DNA of 64,000 bases. Source: Pelagicoccus mobilis. GTDB lineage: Bacteria > Verrucomicrobiota > Verrucomicrobiia > Opitutales > Opitutaceae. Both the position numbers and the translations under genes were made by a program. The stretch lies in NCBI RefSeq assembly GCF_016595505.1, contig NZ_JAENIL010000036.1, positions 1 through 64,000 on the forward strand. The letters run 5' to 3'. Below the pieces are notes generated by a model that was not told the DNA's origin, searched no databases, and saw only the letters and a list, made by a program, of their open reading frames with translations. Positions within the stretch are counted from its first letter, which is position 1, and each line of letters starts with the position of its first letter. Below are positions 35,380 to 45,026 of the stretch, in pieces.

Positions 35380-37464
35380 ATGAAGCCAGAAAACCCTTCT
35401 TTTCACGCACACCACTCTCCTATGGGGGCGCTCGCCTCCTTCACTTGCGGCGCCCACGGAGCCAAAGGTGGCATGGGCCTCGAGCTTCCAGCCGCCTTCC
35501 AAGGTGAAATCTCCATAGGCTATCTCGACGCGGAAAACACGCTGAGTCTCCTCCCTCTTTTTGAAGGGAGCGAATCCTCCGAGTCCGAACGCTACGTCGA
35601 GGGTGCCGAAGGCACCAGCGGCAAACTCAAGGTTCTGCAAGGTGTTCAGCGCGACTACAAGTGGGCGACCGACACCATTGGAGCTGAGGGCGTCTCGCTC
35701 GAAATCGCGACCCCCTTCTTCCCGATTCCTGATCCGGCCGAAGCCATGCCGAGCGAACTGGGATTCGCCAGCTGCCCCGTCGTACACCTCACCCTACGAT
35801 TCACAAATGACAGCACAACCAGTCGCCGCGGCATTTTCGCCCTCGGAATCGATCGACGCTGGAGCTCTCTTGAGGAATCGACCGGCGGTTCCTTGACCGG
35901 AGCCACAAGCCAAGGCCAAATCGGATTCGCGACCGACACCGATGGCGTAAGCTGCTGGATGGACTTCGATCCAATCTCAGCAATGAACCGCCAACACTCC
36001 ACGCCAGAGTTCCTCCTCGGCCCCACCGCTGGACTCGAGGTCGAAGTGGGTCCTGGCGAAGAAAAGACCATCGAAATCGTACTCGGGTTCTTCAAGTCCG
36101 GCCCCGCCACGTACAACCGAGAACTTTCCTATTATTACACGCAACATTTCACCAACCTGTCACAGGTTCTCGAATACGGTCTAGCGAGTCGTGAGGACTA
36201 TCTCGCAATCGCCGCAGAACGAGATGCCGAACTGGAAAAGGCGACGCTCAACGACGAGCAGAAATTCCTCATCGCCCACGCTACTCGCAGCTACTACGGC
36301 TCAACTCAGTGGCTCTGGGATGGGGCGAAATCCGTCTGGGTCGTCAACGAGGGAGAGTACTTGATGATGAACACCTTCGACTTAACCGTCGATATGCTCT
36401 TCTTTGAGATGCAATTCAACCCATGGACCGTTCGAAACATCCTTGAGCAGTTCACGGAACGATACTCCTTCTACGATTCCGTTTTCGATCCCCAAGATCC
36501 GGATACACTTTATCCAGGAGGACTCTCTTTCACCCACGACATGGGAGTCATGAATCACTGGAGCCCCGCAGGTCGCAGCTCTTACGAAGTCGGAGGCCTA
36601 GACCGAGCCTGCTTCTCCCACATGACCTGCGAGCAACTCACAAATTGGGTTCTCTGCGCAGGTGTCTACTACGCCCAGACCCGGGACGAAGGCTTTCTGC
36701 GAAAGCACCGTCAAACGCTCGTCGAATGCTATGAGTCGCTGCAAAACCGCGACAACCCCGATCCCGCGAAGAGAGACGGCATCATGAGCTTCGAATCTTC
36801 ACGCACTGAAGGCGGCGGCGAGATCACGACTTACGATTCACTCGACCACTCCCTCGGCCAATCCCGTCGAAACATCTACCTTGGCGGAAAAATGTGGGCA
36901 TCCTATGTGGTCCTGGAAAGCCTCTTCACTGAAAGCGCTCTCGAGGAGCTTGCAGACAATGCAGCGGCATCCGCCAAACTCGCAGCTGATACCTTGACCA
37001 AAGGGTTTAATGAGGAGCTCGGCTTCATACCTGCCGTCTTAGAGGAAAACAACCAAAGCGCCATCATCCCAGCGATCGAGGCCCTCGTCTATCCACACGT
37101 CATGGGCCTCACTCACGCGACCGATCCGGAAGGCCCGTTCAGCGAATATATCGCAACTCTCAAAAAACACTTTCACCACATCATGGATACAGGCATGTGC
37201 CTTTACGAAGATGGAGGCTGGAAACTATCTTCATCCGCAGACAACTCCTGGATGTCCAAGATCAATCTCTGCCAATTCGTGGCTCGGGCGGTTCTCGGCT
37301 TCGACTTCGGCGAAGCCCAATTCAAAGCCGACCAAGCCCACGCCCGCTGGGAACGAGAAGGCTCCAAGCTCTCCGCCTGTTCCGACCAATTCCGCTCCGG
37401 AGTCGCCCATGGCTCGCTCTACTATCCGAGGATTGTGACGAATATTCTTTGGCTCTCGGAGTAA
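35380..37464 (+). CDS. xynB: GH52 beta-xylosidase
   Basis: A 694-residue enzyme matching glycoside hydrolase family 52 over its full length. The N-terminus has AHHSPMGALASFTCGAHGAK. The catalytic region has VVNEGEYLMMNTFDLTVD with the nucleophile Glu (Glu324 or Glu326), YPGGLSFTHDMGV, and ITTYDSLDHSLGQ with the acid/base Asp (Asp486). The end has DGGWKLSSSADNSWMSKINL. GH52 enzymes are retaining beta-xylosidases that release xylose from xylo-oligosaccharides. There is no signal peptide, so it acts in the cytoplasm on imported oligomers. The gene is near a set of xylonate-degrading genes (39641-44106), which suggests that the xylose is oxidised rather than isomerised. GH52 is a small family best known from Geobacillus. 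Confidence 0.93.
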   Translation: MKPENPSFHAHHSPMGALASFTCGAHGAKGGMGLELPAAFQGEISIGYLDAENTLSLLPLFEGSESSESERYVEGAEGTSGKLKVLQGVQRDYKWATDTIGAEGVSLEIATPFFPIPDPAEAMPSELGFASCPVVHLTLRFTNDSTTSRRGIFALGIDRRWSSLEESTGGSLTGATSQGQIGFATDTDGVSCWMDFDPISAMNRQHSTPEFLLGPTAGLEVEVGPGEEKTIEIVLGFFKSGPATYNRELSYYYTQHFTNLSQVLEYGLASREDYLAIAAERDAELEKATLNDEQKFLIAHATRSYYGSTQWLWDGAKSVWVVNEGEYLMMNTFDLTVDMLFFEMQFNPWTVRNILEQFTERYSFYDSVFDPQDPDTLYPGGLSFTHDMGVMNHWSPAGRSSYEVGGLDRACFSHMTCEQLTNWVLCAGVYYAQTRDEGFLRKHRQTLVECYESLQNRDNPDPAKRDGIMSFESSRTEGGGEITTYDSLDHSLGQSRRNIYLGGKMWASYVVLESLFTESALEELADNAAASAKLAADTLTKGFNEELGFIPAVLEENNQSAIIPAIEALVYPHVMGLTHATDPEGPFSEYIATLKKHFHHIMDTGMCLYEDGGWKLSSSADNSWMSKINLCQFVARAVLGFDFGEAQFKADQAHARWEREGSKLSACSDQFRSGVAHGSLYYPRIVTNILWLSE

Positions 37465-37493
37465 TCGGTGTAAAGCCACCGTAATCCGATTTT

Positions 37494-38243
37494 ATGCCAC
37501 TTCGCGAGATCCAGCTAAACCTCGAGGGGAACGAAGGGCACGAGCCCGAGCACTTTTGCCTCGAGCACGTCGAACATATCTTCATGGACAACCTTCCCAA
37601 GAAGATAGATATCGATGGGCACGAAAAGCTAATCATTAACTGCTTCGCAAAGCGGTCGGAGGACCTCGACCGCTTTGTCTCGCTAAAACCGACGATCGGA
37701 AGCTTCGCCAGTTTCGAAATGTCGGGTTTCGACACCGAAACGTTCCGTAAACACTCAATTCCAGAAAAGGAAAAAGTCGCCGCGCTTTGGATACGTAATG
37801 CCTTAGCTGAACTATCGGAACGTTTCGAGATACCCATCGAAGCGATCAACACCGCCCATGCCCGCACAGTTGAATCTGGTTTTAGAAAAGAGTGGATCCG
37901 CAAACAGAGCTCGAAATCACGAGGCGACCGGAAACTGCGACTGGAGACACATTGCGTCTACGACCACAGCGGCATCTCCGTCACTCTCCATATCAAAAGC
38001 AGGCAAAAGACGATCGCTAAAACAAGTCCAGATTCCGGTCGCAAGATGCGTGGAATCAAATTCGACTATGACTCGGTTGTTTGGGAGGAAGATTGCGTCT
38101 GCATAAAAAACGCCTTCGGAGACCCGTATCTTCGATTCCGTATTCTAGAGGACAATACGGTAGAGCTGCTAGGCTCCACCAAAGCCGTCCGCCTCATGCA
38201 AAGAGGCGAGTCGCTGATCATCAGCACCAACAAAAACGCCTAG
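37494..38243 (+). CDS. Protein of unknown function
   Basis: A 249-residue soluble protein with no signal peptide or membrane helix. The N-terminal part has an alpha/beta pattern (PKKIDIDGHEKLIINCFAKR, FRKHSIPEKEKVAALWIRNA). The C-terminal 100 residues look beta-rich (HCVYDHSGISVTLHIKSRQ, SVVWEEDCVCIKNAFGDPYL). No family is recognised. It is 29 bases after the GH52 gene on the same strand. Its stop overlaps the convergent aldo/keto reductase gene by four bases. Confidence 0.62.
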   Translation: MPLREIQLNLEGNEGHEPEHFCLEHVEHIFMDNLPKKIDIDGHEKLIINCFAKRSEDLDRFVSLKPTIGSFASFEMSGFDTETFRKHSIPEKEKVAALWIRNALAELSERFEIPIEAINTAHARTVESGFRKEWIRKQSSKSRGDRKLRLETHCVYDHSGISVTLHIKSRQKTIAKTSPDSGRKMRGIKFDYDSVVWEEDCVCIKNAFGDPYLRFRILEDNTVELLGSTKAVRLMQRGESLIISTNKNA

Positions 38244-39421
38244 CTCTCGCTCTGACGTTTCACCTCGGCCGCGTTAAACATGGCGTGGGCTTCGTCTAAA
38301 ATCTCGGGGATACGATCAGCGAACGGGCTCCCCGCGAGCGATTCTTTCAACGCAACCGGGTCCACATCGCTCACCTTTTGACCAGGAAACCAGTGGGCCG
38401 CGTTACCAAGCAAATTGTAACGCATCTTCCCCCACTCCACGATATCCAAACTCTTGCCGTAGGTGTAGAGGCGCAAGATCTCCTTTACGTTAATATCGCC
38501 AGGCACATCCCACCACTCAGGAAGCCCCTTCCACCAGCCATCGCACCACTCCTTTCCTAGGATCGAGGCCATTTCGGAACGAATCCGATTCAGAGCCGGA
38601 GTCATTGTTTCCTCTGCTGAATCGTAGTAATCGAGCATTTTCACATGTGTATCGAAATCCTGTGGACAGCTCACCCCCATACTCAAGGTATGCACTTCTG
38701 GCCGCGAAAGACAGAACAAGGCATTCCACTGCATCGGATCCAGATCGCCGCACAGCTCCTTAAGTTTCGCCGGAGGATCGTAGAGCCTTCCGCCCTTGTC
38801 GTTCGGACTGATGATAAACACTCCCATGTCCTTTTTGTGAGCGAGCTGGATCGCCTCCCAATTCAGCTCATTGACGAAGTACCAATGCAAGTTCACGTAG
38901 TCGAACTCACCCGTCGCCACCGCATCGCAAATTTCCTGCGTTCCTCCATGGGTCGAAAACCCAACAAAGCGAATACGACCTTGAGCCTGCAGCTTACGCA
39001 CGACTTCCAAGCAGCCCCCATCGCGCACAGTCCAATCCAAAGTCTCCGCATTGTTGATACCGTGAAACGAAAACAAATCCACATGATCCAACTGCAGGTA
39101 CTCCATCGACTTCTCGAAAGTCTCTAGAAACTTCTTCGGATCCGGGTCGGGAGCGACTTTCGTCTGCATGATGAAGTCGTCGCGATTTATCTTTGGCAGG
39201 ACTTGCCCAAGCTGCATCTCCGACGTACCGTAGCCACGTGCCGTTTCAATATGATTGGAACCGACTTCGAGAGCGAATTTCACTGCCGCCTCCAGGTTCT
39301 CCTGACCACTTTGCTTGATGCTCTCCAGAGGCTCGTCCGACCAACTCTGCTGGAATCTCATCCCACCGCAAGTGATCACCGGCATCTGTAGCTCCGTCCT
39401 TCCGTATCTCCGATATCTCAT
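38240..39421 (-). CDS. Aldo/keto reductase with a degenerate ferredoxin-type C-terminus
   Basis: A 393-residue protein. The AKR barrel is at about 1-280 with Tyr64 (RGYGTSE), Lys88 (MQTKV) and His120 (FSFHG) of the catalytic tetrad; the usual Asp (HIDTA) is Glu59 (HIETA). The C-terminal 110 residues follow the layout of AKRs that carry two [4Fe-4S] clusters (segments GLPEWWDVPGDINVKEI, KMRYNLLGNAAHWFPG), but the cysteines of both clusters have been lost: CxxC is replaced by Trp and Pro residues. It is convergent with the unknown gene to its left and divergent from the Weimberg-type genes. It may reduce or oxidise a sugar intermediate. Confidence 0.85.
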   Translation of the reverse strand: MRYRRYGRTELQMPVITCGGMRFQQSWSDEPLESIKQSGQENLEAAVKFALEVGSNHIETARGYGTSEMQLGQVLPKINRDDFIMQTKVAPDPDPKKFLETFEKSMEYLQLDHVDLFSFHGINNAETLDWTVRDGGCLEVVRKLQAQGRIRFVGFSTHGGTQEICDAVATGEFDYVNLHWYFVNELNWEAIQLAHKKDMGVFIISPNDKGGRLYDPPAKLKELCGDLDPMQWNALFCLSRPEVHTLSMGVSCPQDFDTHVKMLDYYDSAEETMTPALNRIRSEMASILGKEWCDGWWKGLPEWWDVPGDINVKEILRLYTYGKSLDIVEWGKMRYNLLGNAAHWFPGQKVSDVDPVALKESLAGSPFADRIPEILDEAHAMFNAAEVKRQSES

Positions 39422-39640
39422 CTCAAAACAGCTCTGCTATCGAATAAACACGGCAACGCCACCCAAAAAACTGCAAGAGCACGTGACGATTAACGCTTTT
39501 TCCCGCTATGCAGAGCGAAGCTGTCTTCATAACTCAACGTTTAATGAAATCTGCCCCGTCTAACTATATTTTTCGCTTACGAATGCCCGAGGAAGAGCCC
39601 TTAATCGAATTTGAAATCCCCACCCCCGTTTTCCCCTCAC

Positions 39641-40453
39641 ATGATCTTGTCACGCCATAATATCTCCAACGCCGACCGCTGGGCAATCGACGGCATGCTT
39701 CTGCCACCTGAAACTTCGCTTAGCTCGCTCTTGCAGATGAGTCGAAGGGAAATGATGTCCAACCTCGCTTCAATCGCATCCGCGGAGGCAGTCAATGGAG
39801 AGCCGCTCGCTCCGATCGACGCCGATCAGGAAGTTTGGGCTTCCGGTGTCACGTACATGAGCAGCCGTCTCGCTCGTGAGGCCGAATCCGAAACAGCTGA
39901 CGTTTACGAGAAGGTATACGATGCCGACCGCCCTGAATTGTTCTTCAAATCCAATGGCTGGCGCGTAGTAGGTCCCAACGGAAACATACGCGTTCGCAGC
40001 GACAGCGCTTGGGACGTCCCCGAGCCCGAGCTCACCCTCGTCATCAACGCTCATGAAGAAATCGTCGGCTTCACCGTTGGAAATGACGTTTCATCTCGCA
40101 GCATCGAGGGCGAAAACCCGCTCTACCTTCCTCAAGCCAAAGTCTACAATCAATCTTGCGCCTTGGGTCCCGCGATCAAGCTGGTAGACAGCGAATCGCT
40201 TCGCGACCTTCCCATTCATTTGCAAATCCACCGTTCAGGCAGCGTAGTATTCGAGGGCGAAACTCGGACCTCGCAAATGAAACGGAATCTCGAGGAACTC
40301 GTTTCCTACCTCTTCCGTGAAATGGATTTCCCAAACGGAGCCCTCTTGATGACTGGGACTGGGATAATCCCCACCGAGGAATTCACTCTGCAATCAGGAG
40401 ACCTCGTCCGTATCCAAATCGATGATATGATTCTCGAAAACCCAGTACTCTAG
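39641..40453 (+). CDS. Fumarylacetoacetate hydrolase-family protein, probable 2-keto-3-deoxy-pentonate dehydratase
   Basis: A 270-residue FAH-fold enzyme. Signature segments are VWASGVTYMSSR, the metal-binding EPELTLVI (Glu128 and Glu130) with Asp149 (VGNDVSSRSIEG) and AKVYNQSCALGP, all close to the 2-keto-3-deoxy-arabinonate/xylonate dehydratases. It would convert 2-keto-3-deoxy-pentonate into 2-oxoglutarate semialdehyde. It is followed at 32 bases by an aldehyde dehydrogenase and then a xylonate dehydratase, which gives the specific call. The ATG at 39641 is chosen over a TTG ten codons upstream. Confidence 0.83.
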   Translation: MILSRHNISNADRWAIDGMLLPPETSLSSLLQMSRREMMSNLASIASAEAVNGEPLAPIDADQEVWASGVTYMSSRLAREAESETADVYEKVYDADRPELFFKSNGWRVVGPNGNIRVRSDSAWDVPEPELTLVINAHEEIVGFTVGNDVSSRSIEGENPLYLPQAKVYNQSCALGPAIKLVDSESLRDLPIHLQIHRSGSVVFEGETRTSQMKRNLEELVSYLFREMDFPNGALLMTGTGIIPTEEFTLQSGDLVRIQIDDMILENPVL

Positions 40454-40485
40454 CTCGAAACCCAAAGAACAACATTTTCAACACC

Positions 40486-42066
40486 ATGCAAAAAATCCTA
40501 TCCAACGGAAACTGGATCAAATCCAACAACCCAACTGGTTCATTCCACGCCTATAATCCCGCAACAAGGGAAAAACTGGACGAACGTGAATTTCCAAATT
40601 CAAGCTGGGAAGAAATCGAGAGCCTCATCGAAAACGGCCACGCTGCAGCTCAAGATCTACTTGATGTTTCCCCGAATGCGCTAGCGGACTTCCTAGAAAC
40701 CTACGCCGCAAAAATCGAAGCCGCTACTGACACGCTTGCTGAGATCGCAAATCAGGAAACCGGGCTCCCAGTTACACCTCGCCTCGCGGGCGTTGAGATT
40801 CCGCGCACCGTAAACCAGATCCGACAAGCAGCCGCCTCCGCTAGGTCCGGTGATTGGTCGCAACCAACGATCGATACAGCTACCAACATTCGCTCCATGC
40901 ACGGAGCTCTGGGTGGTCCAGTGGTTGTATTTGGCCCGAACAATTTCCCGTTCGCCTACAATGGAATCGCAGGAGGTGACTTCGCCTCCGCTATCGCAGC
41001 CGGCAACCCAGTAATCGCAAAAGCGCATCCAGCCCACCCCTACACAACTCAGTTGCTCGCCGAACTCGCGCAGGAGGCAGTGGCACAACACGATCTTCCT
41101 TCAGCCACAGTTCAGTTATTCTACAACACGGAAAATGAGAACGGTCTGAAGCTCGTCGCACACCAGAAGGTCGCTGCCGTAGGATTCACCGGGAGTCGTC
41201 CCGGCGGCCTTGCGCTGAAATCAGCGGCTGACCAAGCTGGTACACCGATATTCCTGGAAATGTCGTCAGTAAACCCGGTTTTCGTATTACCAGGCTCACT
41301 ACAAGAGCGCGGAGCAGAAATCGCAACCGAGCTTCACGGCTCATGCACGCTGGGAGCGGGACAATTCTGCACTAAGCCGGGACTCATCGTTGTTGAGAAA
41401 GGAGCCGAGTCAGATGCCTTCATCGAGGCGATGACCGAGAGCTTCACCAGCACACCAGCAGGAGTGCTCTTAACCAGTGGAGGCGAGACGGCGGTCTCTT
41501 CTGCAGTGGAACAACTCTCGGCCGCCGGGGCTAAGGTTCTGGCAGGCGGAAAACTCTCCGACACTGCCCACTACGGATACGAACCCACTCTGTTGAGCGT
41601 AGGAGCCGACACCTTCCTGGAAAATTCTGAACAGCTACAAAGCGAAGCGTTCGGGGCAGTATGCCTAATCGTCATCGCTCGAAGCGAAGATCAGATCCTG
41701 CAAATCGCATCGCAGCTGGAGGGAAATCTCACTGGCTCGATCTTTTCCGCAAACGATGGCTCGGAGGATTCCTTCTATACAAAGCTGGCCAAGACACTTC
41801 GTACGAAGGTAGGCCGACTCCTCAACGACAAGGTTCCAACAGGTGTGGCAGTGTGCGCCTCCATGAATCACGGTGGACCGTATCCAGCGACTGGACATCC
41901 TGTATTCACGGCAGTTGGCTTTCCCGCAAGTATCATCCGTTTCAGCGCGTTGCACAGTTATGACAACGTTCGCCATGATCGCTTGCCTCTAGCCATCCGA
42001 GATAAGAATCCGAGCGGCAGCCTGACCCGCTTGATCGATGGTGAGAGAACGACAAAGGACGTTTAG
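40486..42066 (+). CDS. 2-oxoglutarate semialdehyde (2,5-dioxovalerate) dehydrogenase
   Basis: A 526-residue aldehyde dehydrogenase superfamily member. NAD(P)-binding VFGPNNFPFAYN and VGFTGSRPGG, general base Glu258 (FLEMSSVNP), catalytic Cys295 (GQFCTKPG). The lack of a basic or bulky ELGGK motif and the length of about 525 residues are typical of the 2-oxoglutarate semialdehyde dehydrogenase branch (for example KGSADH). It performs the last step of the Weimberg-type pathway, making 2-oxoglutarate with reduction of NAD(P)+. It lies between the FAH-type dehydratase and the xylonate dehydratase genes. Confidence 0.9.
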   Translation: MQKILSNGNWIKSNNPTGSFHAYNPATREKLDEREFPNSSWEEIESLIENGHAAAQDLLDVSPNALADFLETYAAKIEAATDTLAEIANQETGLPVTPRLAGVEIPRTVNQIRQAAASARSGDWSQPTIDTATNIRSMHGALGGPVVVFGPNNFPFAYNGIAGGDFASAIAAGNPVIAKAHPAHPYTTQLLAELAQEAVAQHDLPSATVQLFYNTENENGLKLVAHQKVAAVGFTGSRPGGLALKSAADQAGTPIFLEMSSVNPVFVLPGSLQERGAEIATELHGSCTLGAGQFCTKPGLIVVEKGAESDAFIEAMTESFTSTPAGVLLTSGGETAVSSAVEQLSAAGAKVLAGGKLSDTAHYGYEPTLLSVGADTFLENSEQLQSEAFGAVCLIVIARSEDQILQIASQLEGNLTGSIFSANDGSEDSFYTKLAKTLRTKVGRLLNDKVPTGVAVCASMNHGGPYPATGHPVFTAVGFPASIIRFSALHSYDNVRHDRLPLAIRDKNPSGSLTRLIDGERTTKDV

Positions 42067-42093
42067 ACGCCCCTCCCTTCCACATTAAGCGCA

Positions 42094-44106
42094 TTGGCTT
42101 CGAAACACACAGTCGAACAAGTACTGCCCGGAGCTGACCCGCTTCTAAAAACTCGTACAAAAGGAGTTGGGCCAGTCGGACAACTTCCCGTATCCAAGGA
42201 GCAACTTCGCGAAGCGCCTAGCGGTGACCTATTCGGTCTGACTCAAAATGCGGGAATGGGTTGGCGAGCGTCCGAAATTGGACGCGATCCCTACCTCATA
42301 ATCAGTACCGCAGGCGGTCTTCGTCATCCGGACGGATCCCCAATCGCTCTCGGCTACCACACGGGACACTGGGAAATCGACCGCTTGGTTAAGATTGCTG
42401 CCGAAACATTCAGTGCCGAGGGAGCTCTCCCGTTCGCAGCAGCTTGCAGTGACCCTTGTGACGGGAGATCTCAGGGAACGACAGGCATGTTCGACAGCCT
42501 GCCCTACCGTAACGACGCAGCAACTACTATGCGTCGACTCATCCGCTCCCTCCCGCGACGGAAAGGCGTACTCGGCATCGCCACCTGTGATAAAGGCTTG
42601 CCAGCAACCTTACTCGCGCTTGCCGGAAGCGGGGATCTCCCTGGTGTGATTGTCCCCGGAGGAGTCACCCTCCCTGCAGAGGGAGGCGAAGATGCGGGAA
42701 AAGTTCAGACCATCGGAGCGCGATTCGCCCAGGGGGCGATCAGCTACGACTACGCCGTAGACATGGGCTGCAAGGCCTGCGGTTCTCCTGGGGGTGGTTG
42801 CCAATTTCTTGGCACGGCAGCGACCTCTCAGGTCGTTTCAGAAGCCATGGGACTCAGTCTTCCGCACAGCGCGCTATGCCCCTCAGGCGAGCCAGTCTGG
42901 AAGGATCTAGCCAAACGTTCCGCAATCGCGCTTTTAAGGCTATCCGAAGCTGGAATCACCGTATCCGATATCCTGACTCAAAAGGCTATCGACAACGCAA
43001 TGATCGTACACGCAGCCTTTGGAGGTTCGACAAACTTGCTGCTTCACATCTCGGCGATCGCTCACACTGCAGGTTTACGAACACCAGTAGTTGAAGACTG
43101 GACACGCGTTAACCGAAGCACCCCAAGGCTTGTCGATGCCTTACCAAATGGCCCACGCAACCACCCTACAGTACAAGTCTTCATGGCAGGCGGCGTGCCT
43201 GAGGTTATGCTACATCTCCGCGAGATGGGACTCCTACATCTCGACGCCTTGACTTCTACGGGCCAATCTCTCGGTGAGAACCTCGCTTGGTGGGAAAAGA
43301 GCGACGCAAGATCCCAAGCGCTCGAGCGACTCCGAGAACTTGATAAGGTCGATCCAGAAGAAGTCATCTTCGGCCCAGCTTACGCTCGCGAGAAAGGCTA
43401 TACCTCCGCGCTCGTCTTTCCCACTGGAAACATAGCCCCTGATGGATCCGTCATAAAAGCCACCTCGATCGATCCGACAATGGTCGATCAGGAGAATTGC
43501 TTCCACCACGAGGGGAAGGCTCGCGTCTTCGCCAGTGAATCTGCAGCCATCAAAGCGATTAAGAGCAAAGGAAAGGACGCAATTAACAAAGGTGACGTCA
43601 TTGTACTCATCGGCTGCGGTCCTACCGGAACAGGAATGGAGGAGACCTACCAACTCACTTCAGCCCTAAAACACTTATCCTGGGGCAAGCATGTTCCCGT
43701 TCTGACGGATGCTCGTTTCTCTGGCGTTTCCACAGGGGCTTGTATCGGACATATCGGCCCTGAAGCGCTTGCTGGCGGTCCAATTGGAAAGTTGAGAGAT
43801 GGAGACCGAATCGAAATTCACATCGATCGAAACGAACTTACCGGGAGTATCAACTTCCTCGGGACAGATGAAGGCGACCCACTTTCCGCGAGCGACGCTG
43901 CTGATGTCCTCCAAAAACGCGAAACACATAGCTCCGTTTCCCCGCACCCTCAGCTCCCCGACGACACCCGGCTCTGGGCCGCCTTACAGGATGTCAGCGG
44001 CGGCACATGGAACGGATGCGTCTACGACGTCGACAAGATCATCGAAACGCTGGAAGCTGGAAAAAAGGCGATAGCCGAATCGAGAGAGCCTCAGGAGGAC
44101 TCCTGA
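42094..44106 (+). CDS. yjhG: D-xylonate dehydratase (YjhG/YagF family of IlvD/Edd dehydratases)
   Basis: A 670-residue protein that matches E. coli YjhG along its whole length. Shared segments include APSGDLFGLTQNAGMGW, SDPCDGRSQGTTGMFDSLPY, ATCDKGLPAT, HAAFGGSTNLLLHI and TDARFSGVSTGACIGH. Fe-S ligands are probably Cys122, Cys165 and Cys236, with Lys167 next to Cys165. It dehydrates D-xylonate (or a related pentonate) to 2-keto-3-deoxy-xylonate, the substrate of the FAH-type enzyme encoded upstream. The predicted start is TTG at 42094, 27 bases after the preceding stop; no good ribosome-binding site is seen, so the exact N-terminus is uncertain. The 3' end overlaps a convergent gene by 16 bases. 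Confidence 0.92.
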   Translation: MASKHTVEQVLPGADPLLKTRTKGVGPVGQLPVSKEQLREAPSGDLFGLTQNAGMGWRASEIGRDPYLIISTAGGLRHPDGSPIALGYHTGHWEIDRLVKIAAETFSAEGALPFAAACSDPCDGRSQGTTGMFDSLPYRNDAATTMRRLIRSLPRRKGVLGIATCDKGLPATLLALAGSGDLPGVIVPGGVTLPAEGGEDAGKVQTIGARFAQGAISYDYAVDMGCKACGSPGGGCQFLGTAATSQVVSEAMGLSLPHSALCPSGEPVWKDLAKRSAIALLRLSEAGITVSDILTQKAIDNAMIVHAAFGGSTNLLLHISAIAHTAGLRTPVVEDWTRVNRSTPRLVDALPNGPRNHPTVQVFMAGGVPEVMLHLREMGLLHLDALTSTGQSLGENLAWWEKSDARSQALERLRELDKVDPEEVIFGPAYAREKGYTSALVFPTGNIAPDGSVIKATSIDPTMVDQENCFHHEGKARVFASESAAIKAIKSKGKDAINKGDVIVLIGCGPTGTGMEETYQLTSALKHLSWGKHVPVLTDARFSGVSTGACIGHIGPEALAGGPIGKLRDGDRIEIHIDRNELTGSINFLGTDEGDPLSASDAADVLQKRETHSSVSPHPQLPDDTRLWAALQDVSGGTWNGCVYDVDKIIETLEAGKKAIAESREPQEDS

Positions 44107-45026
44107 AAATAGTTTCGGATCTCGATCACGTCATCTTGCTTGATCGCTACCAAAAACGCTTTTCCACCCACCAGCCACAAGGTGAGGTACTTGCTGTGCT
44201 TCGAATAACGAACATCCCTGACTGACTCGTATCCATAACGAAGCTCTACTTGCCTGCCTCGTGGCAAAATCTGGATACCTTGTGGCGCGAACGTTATTCT
44301 CTTCGGAAAACGACGATAGCTCATAGCTGTCCCAATCAATACCGACACGAGCATCCCTATCGGATACCACAAGCGAGTTCCCCAAGAGTGATCACCCATG
44401 CTTCCCGTAGCATCCTCCTGGAACCAATCCAAAATGTTTGGCAGCAAGTCCAGATAAGCGAATCCGAACAGAAGCGCCTGTACCGCCAAGCCCAAAGACA
44501 CTCCAAAACTCAACAGAGGAGCTAAACCATTCTTTAGCTCGATTGTGGGAGCGGTAGTCTTCTGGTTCACCGAAGCTCCAGTTTCCTTCGCCGGATCCTC
44601 TTCATACGCCCCCACGTTCTCTTCAGGATCAGGCTTAACGTATTCACAATTCCAGCACTCGCTCAACGAGTCAGGAACGCTTTTCGAGCAGGCGGGACAT
44701 ACCCACTCGATCTCCTTCTCCTCCTGAGCGCGAGGAAGAGCAAAAGGACGAAAAGCCTCCGGCAATGCCTCCTGATATTCCTCAAATTCAATCTCTCCGT
44801 CCTGCCAGCGATCGTATTCAAAACTCGCTTCGTAGAAGCTCTCGTAGTCCTCTGGCCTAAGGGCCCGACCACGGCCGCATTCGGTGCAACCAAGCGAACA
44901 TAGCTTGTTTCGCTCCTTATCAATCTCGAAGTGCACGCTGTGCGCTGTCGCTCGCGAACAGTGGCTACACTTCGCGATCAGACAAACCACTCCGAGATTT
45001 CGGTAGACATGTAAATTCTGGTGCAT
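44091..45026 (-). CDS. Zinc-ribbon membrane protein of unknown function
   Basis: A 311-residue protein with two cysteine-rich modules, one at Cys20-Cys23 with Cys47-Cys50 and one at Cys110-Cys113 with Cys124-Cys127 (CPACSKS, CWNC), both like small zinc ribbons. An acidic linker, two transmembrane helices (about 168-193 and 219-236) and a C-terminal cytoplasmic beta-rich domain (FAPQGIQILPRGRQVELRYG) follow, the last resembling PH-like membrane domains. The family is not recognised. Its last 16 bases overlap the end of the convergent xylonate dehydratase gene. Confidence 0.68.
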   Translation of the reverse strand: MHQNLHVYRNLGVVCLIAKCSHCSRATAHSVHFEIDKERNKLCSLGCTECGRGRALRPEDYESFYEASFEYDRWQDGEIEFEEYQEALPEAFRPFALPRAQEEKEIEWVCPACSKSVPDSLSECWNCEYVKPDPEENVGAYEEDPAKETGASVNQKTTAPTIELKNGLAPLLSFGVSLGLAVQALLFGFAYLDLLPNILDWFQEDATGSMGDHSWGTRLWYPIGMLVSVLIGTAMSYRRFPKRITFAPQGIQILPRGRQVELRYGYESVRDVRYSKHSKYLTLWLVGGKAFLVAIKQDDVIEIRNYFQESS

